In this document: piece after piece, positions 48,851-58,049 of the stretch | Layout: each line of letters starts with the position of its first letter | Position numbering within the stretch: the stretch's first letter is position 1 | Assembly (NCBI RefSeq): GCF_001500065.1 | Contig: NZ_LQIN01000007.1 | Span: 1 to 64,000, forward strand | DNA: 64,000 bases | From: Mycobacterium sp. IS-3022 | GTDB taxonomy: Bacteria > Actinomycetota > Actinomycetes > Mycobacteriales > Mycobacteriaceae | Direction of reading: 5' to 3' | Translations under genes and position numbers: made by a program | Notes under the pieces: generated by a model | The model's input: only the letters and a program-made list of their open reading frames with translations | Told to the model about the DNA's origin: nothing | Databases searched by the model: none

Positions 48851-49426
48851 TCAGGCGGTGACCTTGGGGCGGCGGTCGGCGGCCGTCCTGGGCGTCGCCT
48901 GAGCGTCGCTGTCGGTGAATTCCTTCGTCCAGCAAGCGAATTCGAGCGTGATGCCGTCGGGATCGTGGAAGTAGAACGAACGGACGTAGACGCCGGGGTG
49001 CACGGTGGGCGAGACCTGCGCCTCGCTCTCGTCGTGGTTGAGCACCGGACCGACCCGCACGCCCTTGTCCTTGAGGCGCTGCCGGTACTCGTCGAACTTG
49101 TCGGCGGGCACGTGAAAAGCCAGGTGATTCATGGTGCTGACCGCGCTGACGATGTCGCCGATACCGGGGATGGCCTCGGGCGAGGAGATGCCGGGCACCC
49201 GGTCCGGGGCGTCGGCGAACCAGAAGAACGCGACGCAGTCGCCGTTGCCCGCATCGAAGAAGAAGTGCTGGCCCATGCCGCCCGGCAGATCCAGCGACTT
49301 GATCAACGGCATGCCGAGGATGTTGCTGTAGAAGTCGACGGTCTTCGCCATGTCCGAGCACACCAGCGCCACATGATTGATTCCGCCGAGTTCGAATTCG
49401 GAGTTCGGATTGTCGGGCCTGATCAT
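48851..49426 (-). CDS. Glyoxalase/VOC-fold protein, Rv0274-like
   Basis: A 191-residue vicinal-oxygen-chelate protein. Two paired beta-alpha-beta modules are clear: INHVALVCSDMAKTVDFYSNILGMPL and MNHLAFHVPADKFDEYRQRLKDKGV, with a late FYFHDPDGITLEFACW carrying the third metal ligand. It could be a dioxygenase or lyase of the family; the substrate is unknown. ATG 49426 with GAGGAGG just upstream fixes the start and removes the long upstream extension. The gene converges on the TetR gene, 3 nt apart. Confidence 0.88.
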   Translation of the reverse strand: MIRPDNPNSEFELGGINHVALVCSDMAKTVDFYSNILGMPLIKSLDLPGGMGQHFFFDAGNGDCVAFFWFADAPDRVPGISSPEAIPGIGDIVSAVSTMNHLAFHVPADKFDEYRQRLKDKGVRVGPVLNHDESEAQVSPTVHPGVYVRSFYFHDPDGITLEFACWTKEFTDSDAQATPRTAADRRPKVTA

Positions 49427-49561
49427 CTGGCGCCTCCTCGGGCGAATCTCTGGCCAGAAACGCAAACTGAATTTAGCATCAGGTTCAAGCTCGAGCAATG
49501 ACGAACGGACGGGCCCGAATTCGGGACCATCTCTAACGTGGATGTACCGTCGGGGGGCCGT

Positions 49562-50704
49562 ATGAGCAAGACGTCCTCGAACGCCGCAACGCCGGGCGTC
49601 ATGCGCGAGTTCATCGGTGTTGACTCCCCCACCGCCCGCCGCGCCGGCGCCGGCGGACATCCGTGCCAAGGTCTTTATCACCGCGGTTTGGGCCGCAAGC
49701 CGAAGGTCGCGATGATCGCCACGCACTACCAGATCGACTTCTCCGAGCACTATCTCGCCGACTACATGGCCACCCGCGGCATCGGCTTCCTGGGCTGGAA
49801 CACGCGGTATCGCGGGTTCGAGAGCAGCTTCCTGCTCGACCACGCGCTCGTCGACATCGGCGTGGGGGTGCGCTGGCTGCGCGAGGTCCAGGGCGTGGAA
49901 ACCGTTGTTCTGCTTGGCAACTCCGGCGGCGGATCGTTGATGGCGGCATACCAGGCGCAGGCCGTCGACCCGCATGTGGCACCGCTTGCCGGCATGCGCC
50001 CGGCGGCCGGGCTCACCGACCTGCCGCCCGCCGACGGCTACGTCTCGACCGCCGCACACCCCGGTCGCCCCGACGTGCTCACCGCATGGATGGACGGTGC
50101 CGTCGTCGACGAAACCGATCCGGTGGCAAGCGATCCCGAACTCGACCTGTTCGACGAACACAACGGCCCGCCGTACTCAGAAGATTTCGTCGAGCGTTAC
50201 CGGGCCGCCCAGGTCGCACGCAATGAGGCGATCACCGACTGGGCCGAAGCAGAGCTCGAGCGCGTGCAGGCGGCGGGTTTCTCCGACCGCCCCTTCACGG
50301 TGCTGCGCACGTGGGCCGACCCGCGCATGGTGGATCCCACCCTGGAACCGACGAAGCGGCCCCCGAACATGTGCTACGCCGGAGTGCCGGTGCAGGCCAA
50401 CCGATCCGCGCGCGGCATCGCGGCAGCGTGCACGCTGCGCAACTGGATCGGCATGTGGAGCCTGCGGCATGCGCAGACGCGTGCCGAACCACACCTCAAC
50501 CGGATCACGTGCCCTGCGCTGGTCATCAACGCCGATCAGGACACCGGGGTGTACCCGTCAGATGCGCAGCACATCTTCGACGCACTGGCCAGCGCCGACA
50601 AGGTGCAATGCTCGATCGACACCGACCACTACTTCACCACTCCCGGGGCCCGCAGTGAGCAAGCCGATACCATCGCCAAGTGGATCGCCAAGCGGTGGCG
50701 CTAG
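49562..50704 (+). CDS. Alpha/beta hydrolase, Rv0272c-like
   Basis: A 380-residue hydrolase. The nucleophile elbow is LLGNSGGGSLMAAYQ (GxSxG). The oxyanion segment is MIATHYQIDFSEHYLADYM, and a late His occurs in DTDHYFTTPG. There is no signal peptide. It fits the ester hydrolase of the M. tuberculosis Rv0272c group, next to fadE6 in both. It is followed, with overlap, by the dehydrogenase gene, so the two are probably one operon with fadE6. Confidence 0.82.
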   Translation: MSKTSSNAATPGVMREFIGVDSPTARRAGAGGHPCQGLYHRGLGRKPKVAMIATHYQIDFSEHYLADYMATRGIGFLGWNTRYRGFESSFLLDHALVDIGVGVRWLREVQGVETVVLLGNSGGGSLMAAYQAQAVDPHVAPLAGMRPAAGLTDLPPADGYVSTAAHPGRPDVLTAWMDGAVVDETDPVASDPELDLFDEHNGPPYSEDFVERYRAAQVARNEAITDWAEAELERVQAAGFSDRPFTVLRTWADPRMVDPTLEPTKRPPNMCYAGVPVQANRSARGIAAACTLRNWIGMWSLRHAQTRAEPHLNRITCPALVINADQDTGVYPSDAQHIFDALASADKVQCSIDTDHYFTTPGARSEQADTIAKWIAKRWR

Positions 50705-51714
50705 CCGTCGACGACTCGCGCGAGCGCGCAACGCTACGAGTCCTCGCCCATTTCGACCCTGGTCCGAAGGTGTTCGATTTCGTTGCCCCGGAGGCTGATT
50801 GGCTCGACATCCGCTACTGCGCAGAGGATGACGACGCCACCTTCTACCGCGAGCTGCCCGAGGCCGAGGTGATCTGGCACGTCTTGCGGCCGATCTCCGG
50901 CGAGGACCTCGCCAAGGCCGGCCGCTGCCTGCTGGTGCACAAGCTGGGCGCCGGGGTCAACACCGTCGACGTGGACTTCGCGGCCGGCCACGGGATCGCG
51001 GTAGCGAACATGCCCGGCGCGAACGCCCCCTCGGTCGCCGAAGGGACCGTGCTGCTGATGCTGGCCGCGTTGCGCCGGTTGACCGAACTGGACAGCGCCA
51101 CCCGCGCGGGCCGGGGTTGGCCGTCCGACCCGTGCCTGGGCGAAACCGTGCGTGACATCGGCGGCTGCACCGTCGGTTTGGTCGGCTACGGCAACATCGC
51201 CAAGCGGGTGGAGCGAATCGTGCTGGCCATGGGCACCCCGCCCGATCAGATTCTGCACACCAGCACCCGCGACGACGGTCATCCCGGTTGGCGAGCGCTA
51301 CCCGACCTGCTGGCCGCCAGTGACATCGTCTCGCTGCATCTCCCGCTGACCGACCGCACCGCGGGCATGCTCGACCGTGCGGCGCTGTCGCTGATGAAGC
51401 CCGACGCCGTGCTGGTCAACACCAGCCGCGGCGCCATCGTCGACGAGGTGGCCCTGGTCGAGGCGCTGCGTGCAGGCCACCTGGCCGGCGCGGGCCTCGA
51501 CGTCTTCGCGACCGAGCCGGTCGCGGCCGACAACCCGCTGTTGCAACTCGACAATGTGGTGCTGACGCCGCACGTCAGCTGGTACACCGCCGACACGATG
51601 CGGCGGTACCTGGAATTCGCGCTGGACAACTGCCGCCGCCTGCGGGACGGCCGGGAGCTGGCCAACGTCGTGAACGGTATCGTGTTTCCCAACCGACCGG
51701 TTAATAGGGAATGA
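50680..51714 (+). CDS. D-2-hydroxyacid dehydrogenase
   Basis: A 344-residue NAD(P)-dependent dehydrogenase. The nucleotide motif is VGLVGYGNIAKRVERI, and the catalytic Arg is in NTSRGAIVDE, the Glu in FATEPV and the His in TPHVSW. The family reduces 2-oxo acids to D-2-hydroxy acids (formate, glycerate, phosphoglycerate types); the exact substrate is uncertain. The GTG at 50680 overlaps the hydrolase gene by 25 nt; GTG 50695 is also possible. The fadE6 gene starts 33 nt after. Confidence 0.88.
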   Translation: MDRQAVALAVDDSRERATLRVLAHFDPGPKVFDFVAPEADWLDIRYCAEDDDATFYRELPEAEVIWHVLRPISGEDLAKAGRCLLVHKLGAGVNTVDVDFAAGHGIAVANMPGANAPSVAEGTVLLMLAALRRLTELDSATRAGRGWPSDPCLGETVRDIGGCTVGLVGYGNIAKRVERIVLAMGTPPDQILHTSTRDDGHPGWRALPDLLAASDIVSLHLPLTDRTAGMLDRAALSLMKPDAVLVNTSRGAIVDEVALVEALRAGHLAGAGLDVFATEPVAADNPLLQLDNVVLTPHVSWYTADTMRRYLEFALDNCRRLRDGRELANVVNGIVFPNRPVNRE

Positions 51715-51747
51715 CCCGTCCCAGCCCAGTCACAAAGAGGTGTAGGT

Positions 51748-53964
51748 ATGCCCATCGCCATCAACCCTGAGCACAACGACCTGGCCGATTCGGTACGGTC
51801 CTTCGTCGCGCGGGTGGCACCGTCGGAGGTGCTGCACGAAGCGCTGGAGACACCAATCCCGAATCCGCCGCCCTACTGGAGGGGCGCCGCCGAGCAGGGC
51901 CTGCAGGGCGTGCACCTGTCGGAAGGCGTTGGCGGACAAGGCTTCGGCATCCTCGAGTTGGCGATCGTCGTCGCGGAGTTCGGCTACGGCGCGATGCCGG
52001 GGCCGTTCGTGCCGTCGGCGATCGCCAGCGCGCTGATCGCCGCGCACGATCCCGAGGCCGCGGTCCTGAACGACCTGGCCTCCGGCGCGACGATCGCGGC
52101 CTACGCCATCGACTCCGGGCTGACCGCCACCCGGCACGGTGACGACGACGCCGCGGGTCTGGTCATCCGCGGCGAGGTGCGCGCCGTGGCCGCCGCAGAG
52201 CAGGCCTCGGTGCTGGTGCTGCCGGTCGCCGGGTTGGAAGAAGGAACCAGCGGTTACAAATGGGTGGTCCTGAACGCCGCGGAACTGGAGATCGAACCGG
52301 TCAAGAGCCTGGACCCGCTGCGGCCGGTGGCCCACGTGCGCGCGAACGCCGTCGAGGTCGGCGACGACCGGGTGCTGAGCAACCTGAGCCGCCCGCTGGC
52401 CCTCGCACTGATCTCGACGTTGCTGTCCGCTGAATGCATCGGCGTCGCCCGGTGGGCCACCGACACCGCGGCCGAGTACGCCAAGATCCGCGAGCAGTTC
52501 GGCAGGCCCATCGGCCAGTTCCAAGCCATCAAGCACAAGTGCGCGGGCATGATCGCCGACACCGAGCGGGCCACCGCCGCCGTCTGGGACGCGGCCCGGG
52601 CCATCGACGAGTTCCGCGAAACCAGCTCAGCCGAAAGCTCTTTCGAGTTCGCCGCGGCGGTCGCGGCCACCCTTGCACCCGAAGCCGCGCAACACTGCGC
52701 CCAGGATTGCATCCAGGTGCACGGCGGTATCGGCTTCACCTGGGAGCACGACGTCAACGTCTACTACCGCCGTGCGCTGGTGCTGGCGGCCGGTTTCGGG
52801 CGCCACGCCGACTACCCGCAGCACGTCGTCGACGTCGCGACCAGCACCGGCATGCGCAAGCTCAACATCGACCTCGATCCGGAGACCGAGAAGCTGCGCG
52901 ACGAGATCCGTGCGGAAGTCGCTGCGCTGAAAGACATTCCACGGGAGGAACGCACCGTCGCGATCGCGGAGGGCGGCTGGGTGCAGCCGCATCTGCCCAA
53001 ACCGTGGGGCCGTGCGGCCGGACCCGTCGAGCAGATCATCATCGCCCAGGAGTTCGAGGCCGGCCGGGTCAAACGCCCGCAGATGGGCATCGCGGCCTGG
53101 ATCATCCCCTCGATCGTCGCGTTCGGCACCGAAGAACAGCAGCAGCGCTTCCTGCCGCCGACGTTCCGCGGCGAAATGATCTGGTGTCAGCTGTTTTCCG
53201 AGCCCGGCGCAGGTTCGGACCTGGCCAGCCTGACCACCAAGGCAACCAAGGTCGACGGCGGCTGGCGCATCACCGGACAGAAGATCTGGACCACCGGCGC
53301 GCAATACTCGCAATGGGGCGCGCTGCTCGCGCGCACGGACCCGAGTGCCCCGAAACACAATGGCATCACGTATTTCCTGCTCGACATGGCCACCGACGGC
53401 GTCGAGGTCAAGCCGTTGCGCGAGCTCACCGGCAACGCGATGTTCAACACGGTGTTCATCGACGACGTGTTCGTCCCCGACGAACTGGTGCTGGGCGAGG
53501 TGAACCGGGGCTGGGAGGTCAGCCGTAACACGCTCACCAACGAGCGGGTGTCGATCGGCAGCAGCGAGCCGCCGTTCCTGGCCAACCTCAACGGGTTCGT
53601 CGAGTTTCTCCGGGACGGCCAGTTCGACCAGATCGAGCAGAACCACGCCGGCAGGCTGATCGCCGAGGGCCATGCGGCCAAGGTGCTCAACATGCGGTCG
53701 ACGCTGCTGACGCTCGCCGGCGGCGATCCGATGCCGGCCGCGGCGATCTCCAAGCTGCTGTCGATGAAGACCGGGCAGGGCTACGCGGAATTCGCGGTGT
53801 CGACGTTCGGCACCGACGGCGCCGTCGCCGACCCGAAAGAGTTGCCGGGCGTGTGGTCGGAGTACCTGCTCGGCAGCCGGGCCACCACGATCTACGGCGG
53901 CACCACCGAAGTGCAACTCAACATCATCGCCGAACGCCTGCTGGGACTGCCTCGCGACCCGTAA
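51748..53964 (+). CDS. fadE6: FadE6, acyl-CoA dehydrogenase (two-domain fusion)
   Basis: A 738-residue protein made of two tandem acyl-CoA dehydrogenase units, close to M. tuberculosis FadE6 (731). The first half (about 1-365) ends with IHGGIGFTWEHDVNVYYRR-type sequence. The second half (about 375-738) carries the fuller FAD signature, WCQLFSEPGAGSDLASL, and TTIYGGTTEVQLNIIAERLL at its end. The enzyme oxidises acyl-CoA to enoyl-CoA, with electrons going to EtfBA and then EtfD, which is encoded in this window. The putative ribosome site AGAGGTGTAGGT is just before the ATG. Confidence 0.92.
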   Translation: MPIAINPEHNDLADSVRSFVARVAPSEVLHEALETPIPNPPPYWRGAAEQGLQGVHLSEGVGGQGFGILELAIVVAEFGYGAMPGPFVPSAIASALIAAHDPEAAVLNDLASGATIAAYAIDSGLTATRHGDDDAAGLVIRGEVRAVAAAEQASVLVLPVAGLEEGTSGYKWVVLNAAELEIEPVKSLDPLRPVAHVRANAVEVGDDRVLSNLSRPLALALISTLLSAECIGVARWATDTAAEYAKIREQFGRPIGQFQAIKHKCAGMIADTERATAAVWDAARAIDEFRETSSAESSFEFAAAVAATLAPEAAQHCAQDCIQVHGGIGFTWEHDVNVYYRRALVLAAGFGRHADYPQHVVDVATSTGMRKLNIDLDPETEKLRDEIRAEVAALKDIPREERTVAIAEGGWVQPHLPKPWGRAAGPVEQIIIAQEFEAGRVKRPQMGIAAWIIPSIVAFGTEEQQQRFLPPTFRGEMIWCQLFSEPGAGSDLASLTTKATKVDGGWRITGQKIWTTGAQYSQWGALLARTDPSAPKHNGITYFLLDMATDGVEVKPLRELTGNAMFNTVFIDDVFVPDELVLGEVNRGWEVSRNTLTNERVSIGSSEPPFLANLNGFVEFLRDGQFDQIEQNHAGRLIAEGHAAKVLNMRSTLLTLAGGDPMPAAAISKLLSMKTGQGYAEFAVSTFGTDGAVADPKELPGVWSEYLLGSRATTIYGGTTEVQLNIIAERLLGLPRDP

Positions 53965-54045
53965 CGGCGCTCGGCGGTTGTAAGCCCGGCTTCCGACGGC
54001 GCCTGCCGCACGTTTAACAACCCGGCCGAAGGCAACCCGGCTGTC

Positions 54046-54357
54046 ATGACCAACGATGTCGAGAAGCGCTGGGACAAGCCGAGCGCATTCCGCGCCGCCG
54101 CCACCTATGTGGCCGTGGTGGTCGCGGTGGCGGCCGTCGCGTTCGTCATCTACGCAGTCGTGTCGAAGACCTCGGTGGTGGGTGCGTCGACCGTGCCGGC
54201 GATCCTGTTGCTCGGCGGGCTGGGCGCATTCGTCAAGACCTACCGCGAGTGGAAGGCACAGGGCCAGTGGGTGCAGTGGCAGGGGGCCGGCTGGTTCCTG
54301 CTCTTGCTGATGCTGGTGTGCCTGTCGATTCCGGGCGCGGCCGCGATGGCCGACTAG
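54046..54357 (+). CDS. Small membrane protein of unknown function
   Basis: A 103-residue protein with three predicted helices: AATYVAVVVAVAAVAFVIYAVV, TVPAILLLGGLGAFV and GAGWFLLLLMLVCLSIPGAAA, with a basic cytoplasmic start (EKRWDKPSAFR). It has one cysteine. The pattern and size fit a conserved mycobacterial membrane protein between fadE6 and fadD2. No function is recognised. It lies 81 nt downstream of fadE6 and converges on fadD2. Confidence 0.75.
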   Translation: MTNDVEKRWDKPSAFRAAATYVAVVVAVAAVAFVIYAVVSKTSVVGASTVPAILLLGGLGAFVKTYREWKAQGQWVQWQGAGWFLLLLMLVCLSIPGAAAMAD

Positions 54358-54363
54358 GACTGC

Positions 54364-56043
54364 CTACTCCACTTCCATTTCGCGGAGCTCACGCTTGAGG
54401 ATCTTGCCGGTCGGATTGCGCGGCAACTCGTCGAGGAAGACCACTTCGCGCGGCACCTTGTACCGGGCCAGGTGCTCGCGGACGTAATGCTTGATGTCGT
54501 CCTCGCCGATCGAGGCGCCGTCGGCCTTGACCACGAAGGCCCGCAGCCGGTGTCCCCACTCCTTGTCCTCCACGCCGAGGGCGGTGGCCTCGACGACCTC
54601 GGGGTGACCGCTGATGAGGTCCTCGACCTCGGCGGGGAACACGTTCTCACCGCCGGAGACGATCATCTCGTCGTCGCGGCCGCTGACGTAGAGCAGGCCG
54701 TCCTCGTCGAAATAGCCGACGTCACCAGACGACATCAGCCCGTCGATGATCTCCTTGTGCCCGCCGCCGGTGTAGCCCTCGAACGGGAAGAAGTTGCCGA
54801 CGAAGATGCGCCCCACCTCGCCCTGCGGCAGTTCCTTGCCGTTGTCGTCGAGGATCTTGACCTTCACACCCTTCACGACGGGGCCGACGGTGGCCGGGTT
54901 CTTCTCCAGATCCTGGGGCCGCGCGATGGTGGCGAACGCGATCTCGGTCGACCCGTACAGGTTGTAGATGACGGGTCCGAGCATCTTGAGTGCGCGCTGC
55001 GCCATCTCCGCGCCCAACTGCGATCCCGACACGAACACGATCCGCAGCGACGACAGGTCCGGCTTGCGCTCCATGCCGTCGAGCGCGTCGAGCATCCGCG
55101 ACAGCATCACCGGCACCACCACCACGGCGGTCACCTTGTGTTTCTCGATGTCCTCGAGCACGGTCGCGGGCTTGAAACGCCTGCGCAGCACCAACGTCGT
55201 GCCCAACATCATCGCGATCGTCGCGTGCAGAAAGCCCAGCGCGTGAAACATCGGCGCGGGCAGCGACGTGATCTCGCCACCCTTGAACGGCACGTGCGAG
55301 AGCACACCACCGATCGGGGCCAGGGTCGGCGGCGTACTTCTGTTGGCGCCCTTGGGAGTTCCCGTCGTACCGCTGGTCAAGATGATCACCGACGAGTGCT
55401 TGGTCGCCTTCGGCGCGGGCTTACCGGTGTGACGGGAGACGAAGTCCTCGAGGGTCTCATCGGTGCTGTTCGACGGCTCGTCCTTGTCGGGATTCACACC
55501 GAGCGCACGTAGCTTGCCCAGCGGCGGATCGGCCTTGGACACCGCCTGGCAGTACTCGTCGTCGTAGATGATCAGCTTGGCGCCCTCGCGTTCGGACACC
55601 TCCTTGACCTGCGGACCCGAGAACTCGCTGTTGAGCAGGATGATGCGCGCACCGGTGCGGGCGGCGCCGTAGAGCGCGACGAGGAACCACCGGTGGTTGC
55701 GGGCCAGGATCGCAACCCCGTCGCCTCCCTTGACCCCCTTCTCCAGCAGGCCGTTGGCCACCGAGTGCGCGGCGTCGTCGAGTTCCTTGAACGTCATCTC
55801 GCCGAAGTCGTCGATGATCGCGGTGCTGTTGGGGGTGCGACGCGCATTGAGGGCGGGAATCATCCCGAACTCGCCCCAGCGCCGGATGTCGGCGAGCATC
55901 CCGGCGATGTTCTGCGGCGGTTCGATCTTGAACGCGCCGGCGCCGAACATCTTGCTGGCGTAGTGCAGCTCGGCCGACCCGCGTTCGACGAGCTGTTGAG
56001 CCTTCGCGACTGCTTGCAACGGGAGATCGGTGAGTCTGGCCAT
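54364..56043 (-). CDS. fadD2: FadD2, long-chain acyl-CoA synthetase
   Basis: A 559-residue AMP-forming ligase that activates fatty acids with ATP and CoA, equal in size to M. tuberculosis FadD2 (560). The AMP-binding P-loop is VIILTSGTTGTPKGAN (about 225-242). The YGSTE motif and YVSGRDDEMIVSGG hinge follow, and the catalytic Lys lies in RNPTGKILKREL near the end. It is convergent with the small membrane-protein gene and divergent from the polymerase gene. Confidence 0.93.
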   Translation of the reverse strand: MARLTDLPLQAVAKAQQLVERGSAELHYASKMFGAGAFKIEPPQNIAGMLADIRRWGEFGMIPALNARRTPNSTAIIDDFGEMTFKELDDAAHSVANGLLEKGVKGGDGVAILARNHRWFLVALYGAARTGARIILLNSEFSGPQVKEVSEREGAKLIIYDDEYCQAVSKADPPLGKLRALGVNPDKDEPSNSTDETLEDFVSRHTGKPAPKATKHSSVIILTSGTTGTPKGANRSTPPTLAPIGGVLSHVPFKGGEITSLPAPMFHALGFLHATIAMMLGTTLVLRRRFKPATVLEDIEKHKVTAVVVVPVMLSRMLDALDGMERKPDLSSLRIVFVSGSQLGAEMAQRALKMLGPVIYNLYGSTEIAFATIARPQDLEKNPATVGPVVKGVKVKILDDNGKELPQGEVGRIFVGNFFPFEGYTGGGHKEIIDGLMSSGDVGYFDEDGLLYVSGRDDEMIVSGGENVFPAEVEDLISGHPEVVEATALGVEDKEWGHRLRAFVVKADGASIGEDDIKHYVREHLARYKVPREVVFLDELPRNPTGKILKRELREMEVE

Positions 56044-56098
56044 GGACCCACAATATGTGACCGGCGTCGCACTTCGACCGGGAAACTAGCATGACGAT

Positions 56099-57367
56099 AT
56101 GGCCTCTCGGCGGCAGGAAGCCCAGTATCTGGAGGTCGACGGTCAACGGGTGCCGATCACCAACCCCGACAAGGTCGTCTTCCCCGAGATCGGGGTGACC
56201 AAGTCCGATCTGATGCACTACTACATCAGCGTCGCCGACGGCGCCCTGCGCGGCGTGCGGGACCGGCCGATGATTCTCAAGCGATTCGTCAAGGGCATCA
56301 CCGAGGAGGCGGTGTTCCAGAAACGGGCGCCGCAGAAGCGGCCGGATTTCGTCGACGTCGCCGAGCTGAAATACGCGTCCGGGACCTCGGCCGCCGAAGC
56401 GGTGATCCGCGGTCCGGCCGGCCTGGTCTGGGCGGTGAACCTCGGTTGCGTCGACCTCAATCCCCATCCGGTGCGGTCGGACGATCTGGCCCATCCCGAC
56501 GAGCTGCGCGTCGACCTCGATCCGATGCCCGGCGTCGCGTGGCCACAGATCATCGACGTGGCGATGGTCGCCCGGGAGGTGCTCGAGGATCACGGGTTGA
56601 CGGCGTGGCCGAAGACATCGGGATCCCGGGGTTTTCACATCTACGCGCGGATTCAGCGGCGGTGGCCGTTCAAGTTCGTTCGGCTGGCCGCGCAGGCGGT
56701 CGCCCGTGAAATAGAGCGCAGGACGCCGCACATCGCGACCGCGCGCTGGTGGAAGGAGGAACGCGAGGGCGTCTTCGTCGATTTCAACCAGAACGCGTTC
56801 GACCGGACCGTCGCGTCGGCCTACTCGGTGCGGGCGACGCCGGATGCCCGGGTGTCCACGCCCCTGCGGTGGAGTGAGGTGCCCGGCTGCCGACCGGAGG
56901 CGTTCACGATCGCGACGGTGCCGGAGCGGTTCGCCGAAACCGGCGATCCGTGGGAGGGCATCGACGACTCGGCGGGTTCGCTGGACGCGTTGCTCGATCT
57001 CGCCGACCGGCTCGGCCCGGCAGAGAAGGCGCCGCGCGGGGCGAAGCGTTCGGGCGGTGAGGACGGGCGCCGCGGCACAGGCCGCACGTCGTCGAAGCCG
57101 CTGATCGAGATCGCCCGCACCAAGACAAAGGACGAGGCGATGGCCGCGCTCGAACAATGGCGGCGACGTTACCCGTCGGTAGCCGAAAAACTAGAGCCCG
57201 CAGATGTTCTCGTCGACGGAATGCGGGGACCCAGTTCGATCTGGTATCGGATCCGGATCAACCTGCAGCATGTGCCCGAAAATCAGCGCCCCCCACAGGA
57301 AGAGCTGCTTGCCGACTACAGCCCCTGGGAGAACTATTCGGGTCCCCAGTGGATGCGCCGCGGTTGA
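56099..57367 (+). CDS. polD2: LigD polymerase-domain protein (PolD2-like, archaeo-eukaryotic primase fold)
   Basis: A 422-residue stand-alone relative of the LigD polymerase domain. The catalytic metal pair is in VDLDPMPG (D-x-D near 141), and the primase-fold segment TSGSRGFHIYARIQRR and the third acid in VFVDFNQNA are present. These enzymes add ribo- or deoxynucleotides in end-joining and repair. M. smegmatis PolD2 and M. tuberculosis Rv0269c are the nearest known; the symbol is given on that basis. A C-terminal extension of about 110 residues, basic then Trp-rich (WYRIRINL), is unusual for the domain. It lies divergent from fadD2, 55 bp away. Confidence 0.85.
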   Translation: MASRRQEAQYLEVDGQRVPITNPDKVVFPEIGVTKSDLMHYYISVADGALRGVRDRPMILKRFVKGITEEAVFQKRAPQKRPDFVDVAELKYASGTSAAEAVIRGPAGLVWAVNLGCVDLNPHPVRSDDLAHPDELRVDLDPMPGVAWPQIIDVAMVAREVLEDHGLTAWPKTSGSRGFHIYARIQRRWPFKFVRLAAQAVAREIERRTPHIATARWWKEEREGVFVDFNQNAFDRTVASAYSVRATPDARVSTPLRWSEVPGCRPEAFTIATVPERFAETGDPWEGIDDSAGSLDALLDLADRLGPAEKAPRGAKRSGGEDGRRGTGRTSSKPLIEIARTKTKDEAMAALEQWRRRYPSVAEKLEPADVLVDGMRGPSSIWYRIRINLQHVPENQRPPQEELLADYSPWENYSGPQWMRRG

Positions 57368-57491
57368 CGGGTTTGCTAGCCGACGCGAATGCGGCTTCTT
57401 ATCAAAGTATTAGCCGCCGCTCCCGGTTGCCTTAAGTTGGCCGCTTAGCTTGGGTTCCAAGGTCAAAGTTGAGGTGCAGCAGGAGGCAGGG

Positions 57492-57914
57492 ATGCCCGGA
57501 AAAATGTACGGCAATCCGACATTCGACTGCGCAGGCGCCCAGCTTCACGCGGTGTGCCGCCAGCTGGCGACGGTCGTGACGGTCGACGGAGTCATCGACG
57601 ATACGAACATCGAGCGGATCACCGCGTTCGCGCACCGGTTCGTGCTCGCCGAGAAGCCGTTCGTTCTCGACCTCAGCGGCGTCACTTCGTGTGCGGGCCA
57701 GATTGTTTCACTGATGTACGACGTCGATGAGTGCTGCTTCCACGCCGGTGTGGGGTGGTCGGTCATCGCCGGCGAAGCTGTGCAGCGCGTGCTGCGCGGG
57801 ACCGGAGTGAGCTTCCCGGTGGCCGAGTCGGTGCCGGACGCGCTCGGACACTTCGCCGACAGCATCGACCAACGGCGCCGCCTGCTGCCGCTGTTGACCA
57901 AGAAGACCGCATAG
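57492..57914 (+). CDS. STAS-domain protein without the usual phosphorylation serine
   Basis: A 140-residue protein with the STAS (anti-sigma factor antagonist) fold: strand VVTVDGVIDDTNIERITAFAHRFV, then FVLDLSGVTSCAGQIVSLMYDV, where the loop between strand and helix normally contains DSSG. Here it is SCAGQ, without the phosphoacceptor serine in place, so it may signal differently. The ATG 57492 is chosen because AGGAGG lies 4-9 nt before it; a TTG 42 nt upstream is also open. It could bind an anti-sigma kinase or be an unregulated relative. Confidence 0.8.
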   Translation: MPGKMYGNPTFDCAGAQLHAVCRQLATVVTVDGVIDDTNIERITAFAHRFVLAEKPFVLDLSGVTSCAGQIVSLMYDVDECCFHAGVGWSVIAGEAVQRVLRGTGVSFPVAESVPDALGHFADSIDQRRRLLPLLTKKTA

Positions 57915-57929
57915 CGGAAGGCGACACAC

Positions 57930-58013
57930 GTGCTACTCGACATTCGCTGGCTCGGTTACCTGCTTGGCCGTCGGCATCCGGCGGCCAAGCAGACCGGCCA
58001 CGCCGCTCACTGA
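57930..58013 (+). CDS. Possible 27-residue small protein
   Basis: GTG 57930 opens a 27-codon frame (VLLDIRWLGYLLGRRHPAAK...), ending at TGA 58013, between the STAS and NYN genes. GGAAGG occurs 8-13 nt before the start. The N-terminal half is hydrophobic with a Trp, the rest is basic, like a membrane-associated microprotein. Coding is unproven; the gap could hold only a leader for the next gene. Confidence 0.3.
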   Translation: MLLDIRWLGYLLGRRHPAAKQTGHAAH

Positions 58014-58049
58014 ACCGCCGACGCCCTCGACTGACGCCCGCACCGACGG

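Noticed and set aside
57368..57491. SigF-type promoter before the STAS gene
   Set aside because: GGTT and GGGTTC elements are present but the spacing does not fit the GTTT-N15-17-GGGTA consensus.
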